Shown in pieces: positions 54,416 through 62,289 of a stretch of 64,000 bases of DNA. The stretch covers positions 3,457,001 to 3,521,000 of the forward strand of contig NZ_CP030041.1 of assembly GCF_003260975.1 (NCBI RefSeq), read 5' to 3'. The stretch comes from Echinicola strongylocentroti. Lineage in GTDB: Bacteria; Bacteroidota; Bacteroidia; Cytophagales; Cyclobacteriaceae. Under the pieces are notes generated by a model, which had not been told where the DNA came from, did not search any database, and worked only from the letters and a program-made list of their open reading frames with translations. Every line of letters starts with the position of its first letter. Positions within the stretch are counted from its first letter, which is position 1. Both the position numbers and the translations under genes were made by a program.

Positions 54416-54604
54416 CCCGATTTATACATTAGGAACCGTAGTGAGGACTGAAAGTGCAAGAAAAGCAGTTGGTTTGGAGGTGTGAGCGTAGCACCGCTAC
54501 GGTTACACCGAAAACTAAAGCAAAGCGGCTGATTTTAAAGCAATTTCAGGTCGCAATACCTGTGCGCCGTGGCGTAGATTGGCTAATGCATATTTCGGGT
54601 TTAA
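54411..54604. repeat. Hairpin repeat family copy 3
   Basis: A 194 bp element that starts TTTAACCCGA and ends CGGGTTTAA. Central helices are AAAAGCAG/CTGATTTT (one mismatch), GGTTT/AAACT (wobble), GGTGT/ACACC and CGTAGC/GCTACG. GGTGT/ACACC here replaces GGCAT/ATGCC in copy 2, a compensatory change. It begins inside the permease stop codon. The gap to 54822 holds no firm gene; a 43-codon frame at 54625-54756 is doubtful. Confidence 0.85.
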
Positions 54605-54821
54605 TTATAGTTAGTTGGTGATTGATGATAGTCGGTGTGGTTTGGGGAGGGGCCATGTACGCCGTGGAGATGGGAAAGCTCAGGAGCCCTTCTTATGACC
54701 GCACCGATTTCACCTTATCACTCAGGGTAAATGACTTGGAAAGTGTCATTTTATAGAGAGAAAATTTAAATGCTGGGACAAATTGTTGGTTTGACCCGTC
54801 TAAAAAGAAAAGATAAAAGCC

Positions 54822-55067
54822 ATGAGAACAAACAATTATACAAAACTAAAAACCATCATTGAGGTGATGGAGAAGTATGGCATCACACCTATATCCAAGG
54901 TCAAGGGGGCTGATTTCGTAAAAGACATGGGCTTCGACCAGATCTACCTGAACGGCCTGATCTTCGATGTGGAGGACGCGCTGCACCTGGAGCTTAGTGA
55001 AGAAATGGCCCATTCCCTGAGAAGCCCCGAAGAGCTAATTAGGCACATGATACAGTACCAAAACTAA
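54822..55067 (+). CDS. Acyl-carrier-protein-like protein lacking the phosphopantetheine serine
   Basis: 81 residues aligning through the whole ACP fold (A-D-F-V-K-D-M-G-F-D-Q-I, then L-I-F-D-V-E-D-A-L-H-L-E-L and E-E-L-I-R-H-M-I). Where ACP has the Asp-Ser-Leu attachment site this protein has Asp-Gln-Ile, so it cannot carry a 4'-phosphopantetheine arm by the usual route. It may instead be a protein-protein adapter. The InaA-type kinase gene follows 57 bases downstream on the same strand. Confidence 0.75.
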   Translation: MRTNNYTKLKTIIEVMEKYGITPISKVKGADFVKDMGFDQIYLNGLIFDVEDALHLELSEEMAHSLRSPEELIRHMIQYQN

Positions 55068-55124
55068 CCCTTTAGCAAATAAGAGCCTCTTCCAAGGGGG
55101 ATGAGGTGTCCATGTAGTAAGCGT

Positions 55125-55904
55125 ATGCGAAAAATTATACAAGTAAATAGCAAGTTTAAGCATTTAAGGGGCTATTTGGAGGAAATCCCGGATAAATTTG
55201 GACAGCGGGGGGAAGTGATCTATGACCTGCGCAATCAAGTCCGGATCGATGAGGTGAACGGTGTGAAATTAGTCATCAAATCTTTCCGAAAGATATACTT
55301 GGCCAATAGATTGATTTATGCCTACTTCCGACCTACCAAGGCCAAAAGGGCCTTTGAATATGGTCGTTTGCTGCAGGAGCACGGGATCAATACGCCCGAA
55401 CCTGTGGCCTATATAGACTGCTTAGAAAATGGGATGCTGAGAGCGGGGTATTTCGTGTCACTGTACACGGATTACCAACCGCTTTCATCATTTGATGCTT
55501 CCGATGCAGGTAGGGCGAGGGCCTTGCTGGACAGTCTGGCTCATTTTACGATCAAACTTCACCAGAACAGGATTTTTCATGAGGATTATACACTCAGCAA
55601 TGTTCTCTATCAGGAGCAAGACGGGGGATTTGATTTTACCTTAATTGACAATAACAGGCTGAAGTTTGCTTCCATCAATGAGAAGCTGGCTGCGAAGAGC
55701 CTCAACCGCCTTGGTTTTCAGCCAGAAATGCTGACCTATTTGGTGCGGCGGTATGCCGAAATCAGTGGGATGGATGCACTGAAGGAATTGAAGCTTTTTT
55801 ATGATTACAAATACGAAACCAGCCTGAAGTACCAGACAAAGAATAAACTGAAAAGACTGAGGAATCTCTTGTGGGATAGGGAAAAGTTGGAGTCACCTTG
55901 TTGA
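55125..55904 (+). CDS. InaA/Kdo-type lipopolysaccharide kinase family protein
   Basis: Start at the ATG at 55125 (MRKIIQVNSKFKHLRGYLEE, 259 residues); a start 24 bases earlier is possible. Kinase-like motifs: V-K-L-V-I-K-S-F near residue 47 (ATP Lys), H-E-D-Y-T-L-S-N-V-L-Y (catalytic loop with Asp and Asn) and L-I-D-N-N-R (metal-binding Asp in place of DFG). Such kinases phosphorylate LPS core sugars at the inner membrane. It should modify an envelope glycolipid; the acceptor is unknown. Confidence 0.85.
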   Translation: MRKIIQVNSKFKHLRGYLEEIPDKFGQRGEVIYDLRNQVRIDEVNGVKLVIKSFRKIYLANRLIYAYFRPTKAKRAFEYGRLLQEHGINTPEPVAYIDCLENGMLRAGYFVSLYTDYQPLSSFDASDAGRARALLDSLAHFTIKLHQNRIFHEDYTLSNVLYQEQDGGFDFTLIDNNRLKFASINEKLAAKSLNRLGFQPEMLTYLVRRYAEISGMDALKELKLFYDYKYETSLKYQTKNKLKRLRNLLWDREKLESPC

Positions 55905-55925
55905 ACAGATTTTTTCCAATTTGTG

Positions 55926-55992
55926 AAACTGAAAACTAAAGCGGATGATTTTGAGTGGAAATAGATAGACAAATGTATAAATCGGGTTAATT
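55926..55992. repeat. Decayed fragment of the hairpin repeat family
   Basis: GAAAACTAAAGCGG-TGATTTTGA and a terminal GTATAAATCGGGTTAA match the right half of copies 2 and 3. Intervening sequence is lost. It lies between the kinase and DUF1801 genes. Confidence 0.55.
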
Positions 55993-56027
55993 TTGGAAAA
56001 CAAACCTCACCGTAGATAAAGAACTCT

Positions 56028-56462
56028 ATGAAAGATCTCCAAATAACTTCCGATCCAGCTGTGGAGCAGGTTTTTGACCAGTATCCTGTCCATGTGAGGC
56101 CAAAGATGGAGGGGCTGAGAATATTGGTGAGGGAGACCGCTCGGGAGATGGAAGGAGTGGGGCAGCTTGAAGAAACCCTGCGGTGGGGAGAGCCTAGTTT
56201 TATCACCAAAAAAGGCAGTACGTTACGGATGGATTGGAAGGCAAAACAGCCAGACCGATATGCGTTATATTTTAAATGTACCAGTAAATTGGTTCCCAGT
56301 TTTAGGATGGCCTATCAGGATATTTTTACCTTTGAAGGCACAAGGGCCATCGTTTTTCAGCTGGATGACAAAGTCCCAAAGGAAGAGCTGAAACAATGCA
56401 TCCGGGCGGCCTTGGCCTATCATAAAGTGAAGCATTTGCCGTTGTTGGGTTTGGGATTATAA
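56028..56462 (+). CDS. DUF1801 domain protein
   Basis: 144 residues with the DUF1801 (YdhG-like) pattern: R-P-K-M-E-G-L-R-I-L-V-R-E-T-A in the first helix, E-T-L-R-W-G-E-P-S-F centrally, and the L-K-Q-C-I-R-A-A-L-A-Y-H-K end. The family has a frataxin-like fold and no established activity. It ends in a 6 bp overlap with the convergent GlxA-type gene. Confidence 0.85.
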   Translation: MKDLQITSDPAVEQVFDQYPVHVRPKMEGLRILVRETAREMEGVGQLEETLRWGEPSFITKKGSTLRMDWKAKQPDRYALYFKCTSKLVPSFRMAYQDIFTFEGTRAIVFQLDDKVPKEELKQCIRAALAYHKVKHLPLLGLGL

Positions 56463-57437
56463 GGCTACTTCTTTGTTGTATTTATTGCGGTAGTGTTGCG
56501 GGGTAATGCCAGTGATTTTTCGGAAGACTTCCCGAAAGGCTTTGGTGTCTGAATAGCCCACCTCATACATCACTTCGTTAATGGTTTTTCTACTGGTTTC
56601 GAGGGCTTTTTTGGCTGCTTCTATTTTTAGCCGTTGCAGGTATTCCAACGGGGTATTTCCAGTGGCCTTGATAAATCGCCTGTCAAAGGTCCGTCTGCTG
56701 ACAGCGTATTTGGAAGATAAATGTTCCATGGAAATTTTCTTGTGGAGTTGGGATTCCATGTATTGCTGCGCTTGGCAGACCATTTCATCACCATGGGATT
56801 TTTGGCCAGTAAAGATGGCAAATTCAGACTGACTGTTTCGATCCATCTCAATTTGGAAAACCTTGGAGCAAAAAATGGCCGTTTGACGGTCAAAATGTTT
56901 TTCGATCAGATAAATCATCAAGTTCAAGAAAGAATATGCTCCACCATTAGTATAGATGCCATTTTCATCAGTGATCAACCGATCCGACTTCAAGTTTGTT
57001 TTTGGAAACATTTCTCTAAACGTGTCTGCAGCAGCCCAATGGGTAGAGCAGGTTTTGTCCTGAAGTAATCCTGAAGCAGCCAGTAGAAAAGCACCGGTGC
57101 AAATGCTTGCAATTTCAGCTCCCTGCTTGTACTGTTTGATGAGCCATTGGATAAGTAGTTCGTTATTTTCAAGCGCTGCATGATAATTATGGTTGAGCGA
57201 TGGGATGATGATAAGGTCTGTTTGATCAATGGAAGAAATATTTTTGTGAGGATTGACAGTAAATAGCTCCCCGTAGAATTTTGTGGAAGTAGATTGGCCT
57301 GCAAGTTCTATGATAAATAATTCTTCTCCGGTATGTTCTTTTCTGTAAGCGTTGGCCCGTGAAAAAATCTTCAGTGGTCCGACAATACTGCTTAGATTGT
57401 TTTGTCCTTCAGGAACTAGAATGGTCAGGCGCTTCAT
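56457..57437 (-). CDS. GlxA-family transcriptional regulator (DJ-1/PfpI plus AraC HTH)
   Basis: 326 residues. Residues about 1-185 are a DJ-1/PfpI domain (I-C-T-G-A-F-L-L-A-A-S-G-L-L near the nucleophile position), and the last about 95 are an AraC double helix-turn-helix (S-K-Y-A-V-S-R-R-T-F-D-R-R-F then E-V-G-Y-S-D-T-K-A-F-R-E-V-F-R-K). The effector is unknown. It is divergent from an SRPBCC gene at 57692 across a 254-base spacer, a usual target arrangement for such regulators. Confidence 0.92.
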   Translation of the reverse strand: MKRLTILVPEGQNNLSSIVGPLKIFSRANAYRKEHTGEELFIIELAGQSTSTKFYGELFTVNPHKNISSIDQTDLIIIPSLNHNYHAALENNELLIQWLIKQYKQGAEIASICTGAFLLAASGLLQDKTCSTHWAAADTFREMFPKTNLKSDRLITDENGIYTNGGAYSFLNLMIYLIEKHFDRQTAIFCSKVFQIEMDRNSQSEFAIFTGQKSHGDEMVCQAQQYMESQLHKKISMEHLSSKYAVSRRTFDRRFIKATGNTPLEYLQRLKIEAAKKALETSRKTINEVMYEVGYSDTKAFREVFRKITGITPQHYRNKYNKEVAL

Positions 57438-57691
57438 GTTTTTTTATGTAAAGGTAAAAGATAACCGTGTCCAAATCAACCTGTTAAATAGTCCTTTTTG
57501 CACCTCACAGGAGTGTTCTTAAGGCTGTATCTTTGGAAAAGAAAATGATATAGACCTGAAGGATAAATCACTATTGCTAGTTTTTTCTGCTAAGTGTACT
57601 CGTGGCCTTAAAAGGAGGTCATTGTATTACAGAAAGGCCCTATAGAGTTCCTAATGAAACGAAGAGTAATCAACCTTTAAAAGAAAAGAAC

Positions 57692-58186
57692 ATGGATGAG
57701 CAAAGTTTTGCAACGTCAATTTTAGTGGATGAATCTCCAGAGGTAGTTTTCAATGCCATCAATGATCCACGTGGCTGGTGGTCATTGCAAATAGAAGGGG
57801 CTACTGATCAGCTAGGTGGGGAGTTTTTTTACCATTACAAGGATGTCCATCTATCAAAAATGAAGGTGGTGGAGCATGTTGCCAACAAGAAAATAGTGTG
57901 GCTTGTAACAGAAAACAGCTTTAACTTTGTCGAGGACAAAACAGAGTGGGTAGGCTCTAAAATTATCTTTGAAATAGAACAAAAAGACCGTTTAACACAG
58001 CTGAAATTTACTCATGCTGGACTAGTACCTGCATTCGAATGCTATAAAGTTTGTGAAGAGGCTTGGACGAATTACATAGAAAACAGCCTATACAAGTATA
58101 TTACAGAAGGTAAGGGAGATCCAAATCTTAAGGATGATGAAGGTTATAATGCTGAATTGGCGGAAAAGTGGAAACTGGATGAGTGA
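57692..58186 (+). CDS. AHSA1/SRPBCC family protein
   Basis: I start at the ATG at 57692 (MDEQSFATSILVDESPEVVF, 164 residues); a 30-residue upstream extension is unlikely. The N-terminal strand-helix with D-E-S-P-E-V-V-F-N-A-I-N-D-P-R-G-W-W and the C-terminal W-x-x-Y-I helix fit the AHSA1 branch of the SRPBCC fold. It has no visible catalytic residues. Divergence from the GlxA-type regulator suggests it is the regulated gene, which is inference. Confidence 0.82.
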   Translation: MDEQSFATSILVDESPEVVFNAINDPRGWWSLQIEGATDQLGGEFFYHYKDVHLSKMKVVEHVANKKIVWLVTENSFNFVEDKTEWVGSKIIFEIEQKDRLTQLKFTHAGLVPAFECYKVCEEAWTNYIENSLYKYITEGKGDPNLKDDEGYNAELAEKWKLDE

Positions 58187-58405
58187 ATAGTCTGATGAGT
58201 TTTGCAAATATGTTCATATACGTAAAAATGGTATATTTTGTGTAAAATATCTATAATCTTTATAAAAAAGCCCAGACGGAGAAAATTGGGTTTGGTTTTT
58301 GTTAACTTAATGAAATATAAAATGAATGGAAATCACAGCAGAGTGTAAGTGATTTGCAAAAGAAAATTAGACAAAAATTAATATTTTAATTTAATCTATA
58401 CCATT

Positions 58406-58897
58406 ATGAACATCAGCTCATTTTTAATAGCAGTGGCCTTGGTAATGGGGCTAGCTGCTTGTGGGGGGAAGCAATCTTCCGAATCCACAACAACCGAAAG
58501 CGTACAAAGTAATGAAACACCAATGGAAAAGGAAGTAGCATTTACAGTGGCAGAAAAGTATTTTGTGAAGAATGATGCGCCAAGTCTGTCTGATCCCAAG
58601 ATCGAGACGGCTGAGGAGTTTGCCGAGTATTTTGGGTCCGCCACAGTGATGGGGGAGGATGGAAAGCCCACGGCCATTGATTTTCAAACCCAGTACGTGA
58701 TCGCCGTGACCAAACCTGCCACCAATGTTGCTACGGAGTTAAAGCCGGTAAGCCTGGTAGAGGATGGCGAAGGTAACGTGACCCTTTCTTACAGTGTGGA
58801 AGAAGGCGAGGCACAAAGTCATTCCATCAAGCCAACTCTAATCGTCATTGTGGGCAAGTCGGCCGATGGCGATGTGACCGTAGAAGAAGTAGAATAA
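58406..58897 (+). CDS. Lipoprotein of unknown function
   Basis: 163 residues. The lipobox is at Cys19 (G-L-A-A-C-G-G). A Ser/Thr/Glu-rich linker to about residue 42 precedes a compact beta-rich domain. The protein is acidic. No family is recognised. A hairpin terminator follows at 58921-58959. The upstream 219 bases contain no other gene that I can see. Confidence 0.78.
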   Translation: MNISSFLIAVALVMGLAACGGKQSSESTTTESVQSNETPMEKEVAFTVAEKYFVKNDAPSLSDPKIETAEEFAEYFGSATVMGEDGKPTAIDFQTQYVIAVTKPATNVATELKPVSLVEDGEGNVTLSYSVEEGEAQSHSIKPTLIVIVGKSADGDVTVEEVE

Positions 58898-58920
58898 ACC
58901 ATAGCAAGTAAGCAGATATG

Positions 58921-58959
58921 ATGCCCTGGGATAATGAATTTATTCCGGGGTATTTTTTT
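58921..58959 (+). terminator. Intrinsic terminator after the lipoprotein gene
   Basis: ATGCCCTGGGATA pairs with TATTCCGGGGTAT (three wobbles), followed by TTTTTTT, about 24 bases past the stop. Confidence 0.75.
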
Positions 58960-59002
58960 GTCTTGAGGCCAAATATTCCTAAACTTTGCCTATAATCGTT
59001 AT

Positions 59003-59668
59003 ATGATGTTCCGATATTTTGTGATTTATAAACCGTTTGGCATCCTGAGCCAGTTTAGTGGGGAAGCCCATACCTTAAAGACCCTAGGGGATTTTCCCAA
59101 GGATGTATATCCCGTAGGAAGATTGGACAAGGACAGCGAGGGGCTCCTGCTGATCACCAATGACAAGGTGCTCAATCATTACTTGCTCAATCCTCAGTTT
59201 GCTCACCAGCGCACGTACCTGGCTCAGGTGGAGGGCGTTCCTGACGAGGAAGCATTGCGAGCACTCCAGAGCGGAGTCCCCATCAAGGTGGACGGGAAAG
59301 TGTACAAGACAAAACCTGCCAAAGCCACGTTAAAAAAAAGTGCTCCCCTTATACCCGAAAGGGACCCTCCTATTCGTTATCGTAAGACAGTTCCCGATTC
59401 TTGGGTGGAGCTGATCCTGATAGAAGGGAAAAACCGCCAAGTCCGTAAGATGACAGCTGCAGTGGATCATCCCACCCTTCGCTTGGTGAGGTGGTCCATG
59501 GAGCAAATGAACATCGAAGGCTTTGAAGTTGGTGAAGTTAGGGAGCTGGAGCAGGAGGCGATTTACACGCTTCTTAAGGTAAACCCTTCCAAGCTACAGG
59601 TCAAAACCAAGGCGGGAGCGAGGAGCAATAAGAAGCCTTCCCATCAAAAAAGACGTAAAGGACGGTAA
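59003..59668 (+). CDS. RsuA-family 23S rRNA pseudouridine synthase (RluE-like)
   Basis: 221 residues without an S4 domain. The catalytic Asp42 lies in G-R-L-D-K-D-S-E-G-L-L-L, and later G-K-N-R-Q-V-R-K-M matches the RluE type. A basic, Lys/Arg-rich tail of about 25 residues extends the C-terminus. It should isomerise a uridine in 23S rRNA. The short form without S4 is typical of RluE. It has no partner gene. Confidence 0.9.
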   Translation: MMFRYFVIYKPFGILSQFSGEAHTLKTLGDFPKDVYPVGRLDKDSEGLLLITNDKVLNHYLLNPQFAHQRTYLAQVEGVPDEEALRALQSGVPIKVDGKVYKTKPAKATLKKSAPLIPERDPPIRYRKTVPDSWVELILIEGKNRQVRKMTAAVDHPTLRLVRWSMEQMNIEGFEVGEVRELEQEAIYTLLKVNPSKLQVKTKAGARSNKKPSHQKRRKGR

Positions 59669-59835
59669 ACTTATCATTTTCGGAGCCTGTTAAATTGTGT
59701 TAAATGGCAATTTATTCTAATTTAGGCTTCTTAATTTAGCAAGTCAAAGGCGGTAAGCAGTTGGCCATTAGAAGGCGATTTTGACCAGCGATAATCAATA
59801 ACTAAGTAACTAATAACTAAGTAACCAAATAACAA

Positions 59836-60807
59836 ATGCATCAGGATAAGATTCAGGACGCGATCAAGGAGGTCAGAAAAGTGGTAGTGGGGCAGGATCG
59901 AATGGTCAATCGGCTGTTGATCGGGCTTTTTACCAATGGGCATATTTTATTGGAAGGTGTGCCGGGGCTGGCCAAGACCTTGACGGTCAATACGCTTGCC
60001 AAAGTCCTTCACCTTGACTTTAACCGTATCCAGTTTACCCCCGATTTATTACCAGCTGACCTCATCGGAACGATGATCTATAATCAGCAGAATGGCGATT
60101 TCGAAGTGAAGAAGGGGCCTATCTTTTCCAATCTTATCTTGGCCGATGAGGTAAACCGTTCTCCTGCCAAGGTACAGTCGGCACTGCTGGAGGCCATGCA
60201 GGAAAAGCAGGTGACCATCGGTGAGACGACCTTCCAGCTGGACAGGCCGTTTTTAGTATTGGCTACCCAAAACCCCGTGGATCAAGAAGGTACCTACCCG
60301 CTGCCAGAAGCGCAGGTGGATCGATTCATGATGAAGGTGCACATTGACTACCCGGGCAAAGCCGATGAGCTGGAAGTGATGCGGAGAATGGCCAATATGA
60401 GTTTTAGCTCAGAAGTACAGCCGATTCTATCCAAGGAGGACGTTTTTGACATCAGGGACAAGATCAACCAAGTGCAGATATCCGAGCCATTGGAAAACTA
60501 TATTATAGAACTGGTATTTGCTACGCGTTTCCCAGAAGAGTATGGGCTGAAGGAAGAAGCCAAGTACATCCAGTTTGGGGTGTCTCCACGGGCGAGTATC
60601 AATCTTAACCTCGCATCCAGGGCGGTAGCCTTTATGGATGGCAGGGATTATGTGCTCCCTGAGGACATCAAAGAAATCGCAGAAGATGTGCTCAACCACC
60701 GGATTATTCTTAATTATGAAGCCGAAGCCGACAATGTGAACACCAGGGATTTGATCCAGATTATCTTGGATAAGATACCAATTAACAAATCCGTAACATT
60801 GAAATAG
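59836..60807 (+). CDS. MoxR-family AAA+ ATPase
   Basis: 323 residues. Walker A GVPGLAKT is at 41-48 and Walker B I-L-A-D-E-V-N-R has its acidic pair at 104-105. The sensor and lid helices follow, with R-A-S-I-N-L-N-L-A-S-R-A. MoxR ATPases act as chaperones for VWA/DUF58 proteins. Here no DUF58, batA or batB gene follows and a terminator closes the unit, so it is a lone MoxR. The only bat gene in the window is batD, 46 kb away. Confidence 0.93.
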   Translation: MHQDKIQDAIKEVRKVVVGQDRMVNRLLIGLFTNGHILLEGVPGLAKTLTVNTLAKVLHLDFNRIQFTPDLLPADLIGTMIYNQQNGDFEVKKGPIFSNLILADEVNRSPAKVQSALLEAMQEKQVTIGETTFQLDRPFLVLATQNPVDQEGTYPLPEAQVDRFMMKVHIDYPGKADELEVMRRMANMSFSSEVQPILSKEDVFDIRDKINQVQISEPLENYIIELVFATRFPEEYGLKEEAKYIQFGVSPRASINLNLASRAVAFMDGRDYVLPEDIKEIAEDVLNHRIILNYEAEADNVNTRDLIQIILDKIPINKSVTLK

Positions 60808-60827
60808 TCGTTAAAAACTTAATATGC

Positions 60828-60860
60828 AAAGCCTTTGATCCGTCAAAGGCTTTTTTTTTT
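60828..60860 (+). terminator. Intrinsic terminator of the MoxR gene
   Basis: AAAGCCTTTGA-TCCG-TCAAAGGCTTT stem with a long T-tract, about 20 bases past the stop. Confidence 0.85.
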
Positions 60861-61001
60861 ACTTTTTGTTAATTGAATATTAAATGACGGGATCTTTTTT
60901 AAAAAATACATAATTGGAAAAATTCCATGGCGAGAAAAAATTGATTCAGCTTTGTGGAGCGAAAACAAAAAAAAGCAAACAAACTAAATCAATTTCATAT
61001 C

Positions 61002-62192
61002 ATGAAAAAACTCAATCTACTCTTTTTAATGTTGATCGGAGCATCGGTGATGTTCACTTCATGTAGTGATGACGACAATCCTACTCCAGATCCTACTCCA
61101 GATCCAGACGATGAACTGGTTCTTGACGAGAACATTGCAGAAGACATGACCTTAGCGTCAGGAAACGTGTACACCCTTGCCAGCAGAGTGTCTGTATTGG
61201 ACGGTGTGACCTTGACCATCGAGCCAGGTGTAATCATCAAAGGTGAAGCTGGTTCAGGAGCAAATGCCACAGCATTGGTTATCGCCAGAGGTGCTAAGAT
61301 CATGGCAGAAGGTACAGCTGAGCAGCCTATTATCTTTACTACCGTAGCAGATGAAATCCAACCAGGTGAAGTGTACCACGAAGATGGTCTTTCTCCTGAA
61401 CAAAATGGCCTTTGGGGTGGATTGTTGATCTTAGGTAGAGCACCTATTTCGGTAGGTGGTGATAATGCTGAGGCGCAGATCGAAGGTATTCCACCATCCG
61501 ATACGAACGGTCTTTACGGCGGATCTGATGTCGAAGATGATTCAGGTGTACTGAAGTATGTATCCATTCGTCATGGAGGTGCCAACATCGGAGACGGTAA
61601 CGAAATCAATGGCCTTACTTTAGGTGGTGTGGGTTCTGCTACTACTGTAGAAAATGTAGAAGTTGTCGCAAACAATGATGATGGTATCGAGTGGTTTGGC
61701 GGCACGGTAAGTGTTAAGAATGCTGTCGTATGGAATGCCGGAGATGATGCCATTGATACTGATCAGTCTTGGAACGGTACACTGGATAACTTTATCATTG
61801 TTAATGCCGGAGACAAGAGCTTTGAGCTTGATGGACCGGAAGGTTCTTATGTAGATGGAAATTTCACCTTGACCAATGGATCCATTATCGCAGGTGACGC
61901 TGCTGGATTGGTAGATAATGACGAAAATACTAATGTGAACATGTCCAACATTTACTTCACTAGCGTGATGGATGGTCAAACGTTTGACGAATTGCCAACT
62001 GTAGCTACTGAATTTAGCAACTTTGAGGTAACCCTTCCTGAAGGTGGAGCGGTTGCGGACTTCTTCCTAGGCGGATCAGCGGATTTCACTAATGCTGTAG
62101 CGGAAGGAGAAAATACGGTAGGTGCTGACAAGTCTGTTTTTGCAGGATGGTCTTGGACTTCCGTATCAGGTTCCCTAGACATTTTGAATTAA
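61002..62192 (+). CDS. Surface lipoprotein with right-handed beta-helix-like repeats
   Basis: I start at the ATG at 61002 (MKKLNLLFLMLIGASVMFTS, 396 residues); an upstream in-frame start would hide the signal peptide. Cys21 is the lipidation site, followed by S-D-D-D and a P-T-P-D-repeat linker encoded by short direct repeats. The rest has Gly/Asn-rich turns every 20-25 residues (G-V-T-L-T-I-E-P-G-V-I-I-K) like a parallel beta-helix. It sits before the TonB-dependent receptor, so it may be its surface partner. Confidence 0.8.
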   Translation: MKKLNLLFLMLIGASVMFTSCSDDDNPTPDPTPDPDDELVLDENIAEDMTLASGNVYTLASRVSVLDGVTLTIEPGVIIKGEAGSGANATALVIARGAKIMAEGTAEQPIIFTTVADEIQPGEVYHEDGLSPEQNGLWGGLLILGRAPISVGGDNAEAQIEGIPPSDTNGLYGGSDVEDDSGVLKYVSIRHGGANIGDGNEINGLTLGGVGSATTVENVEVVANNDDGIEWFGGTVSVKNAVVWNAGDDAIDTDQSWNGTLDNFIIVNAGDKSFELDGPEGSYVDGNFTLTNGSIIAGDAAGLVDNDENTNVNMSNIYFTSVMDGQTFDELPTVATEFSNFEVTLPEGGAVADFFLGGSADFTNAVAEGENTVGADKSVFAGWSWTSVSGSLDILN

Positions 62193-62210
62193 TATAACAA
62201 TCATCCAATA

Positions 62211-62246
62211 AAGAAGGGATCGAACTCGATCCCTTCTCTTTACTTT
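62211..62246 (+). terminator. Terminator-like hairpin between lipoprotein and receptor genes
   Basis: GAAGGGATCG (62213-62222) and CGATCCCTTC (62227-62236) form a perfect 10 bp stem, followed by a T-rich run. It could end transcription or allow partial read-through to the receptor gene. Confidence 0.7.
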
Positions 62247-62289
62247 TTCAACTAATAATCGTTCGCTGTAACTTATAATTCTAAAAACA

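Noticed and set aside
54625-54756. 43-codon frame after hairpin repeat copy 3
   Set aside because: Possible codon pattern but too short, no recognised family and no RBS. It could be a gene fragment; left out of the gene list.
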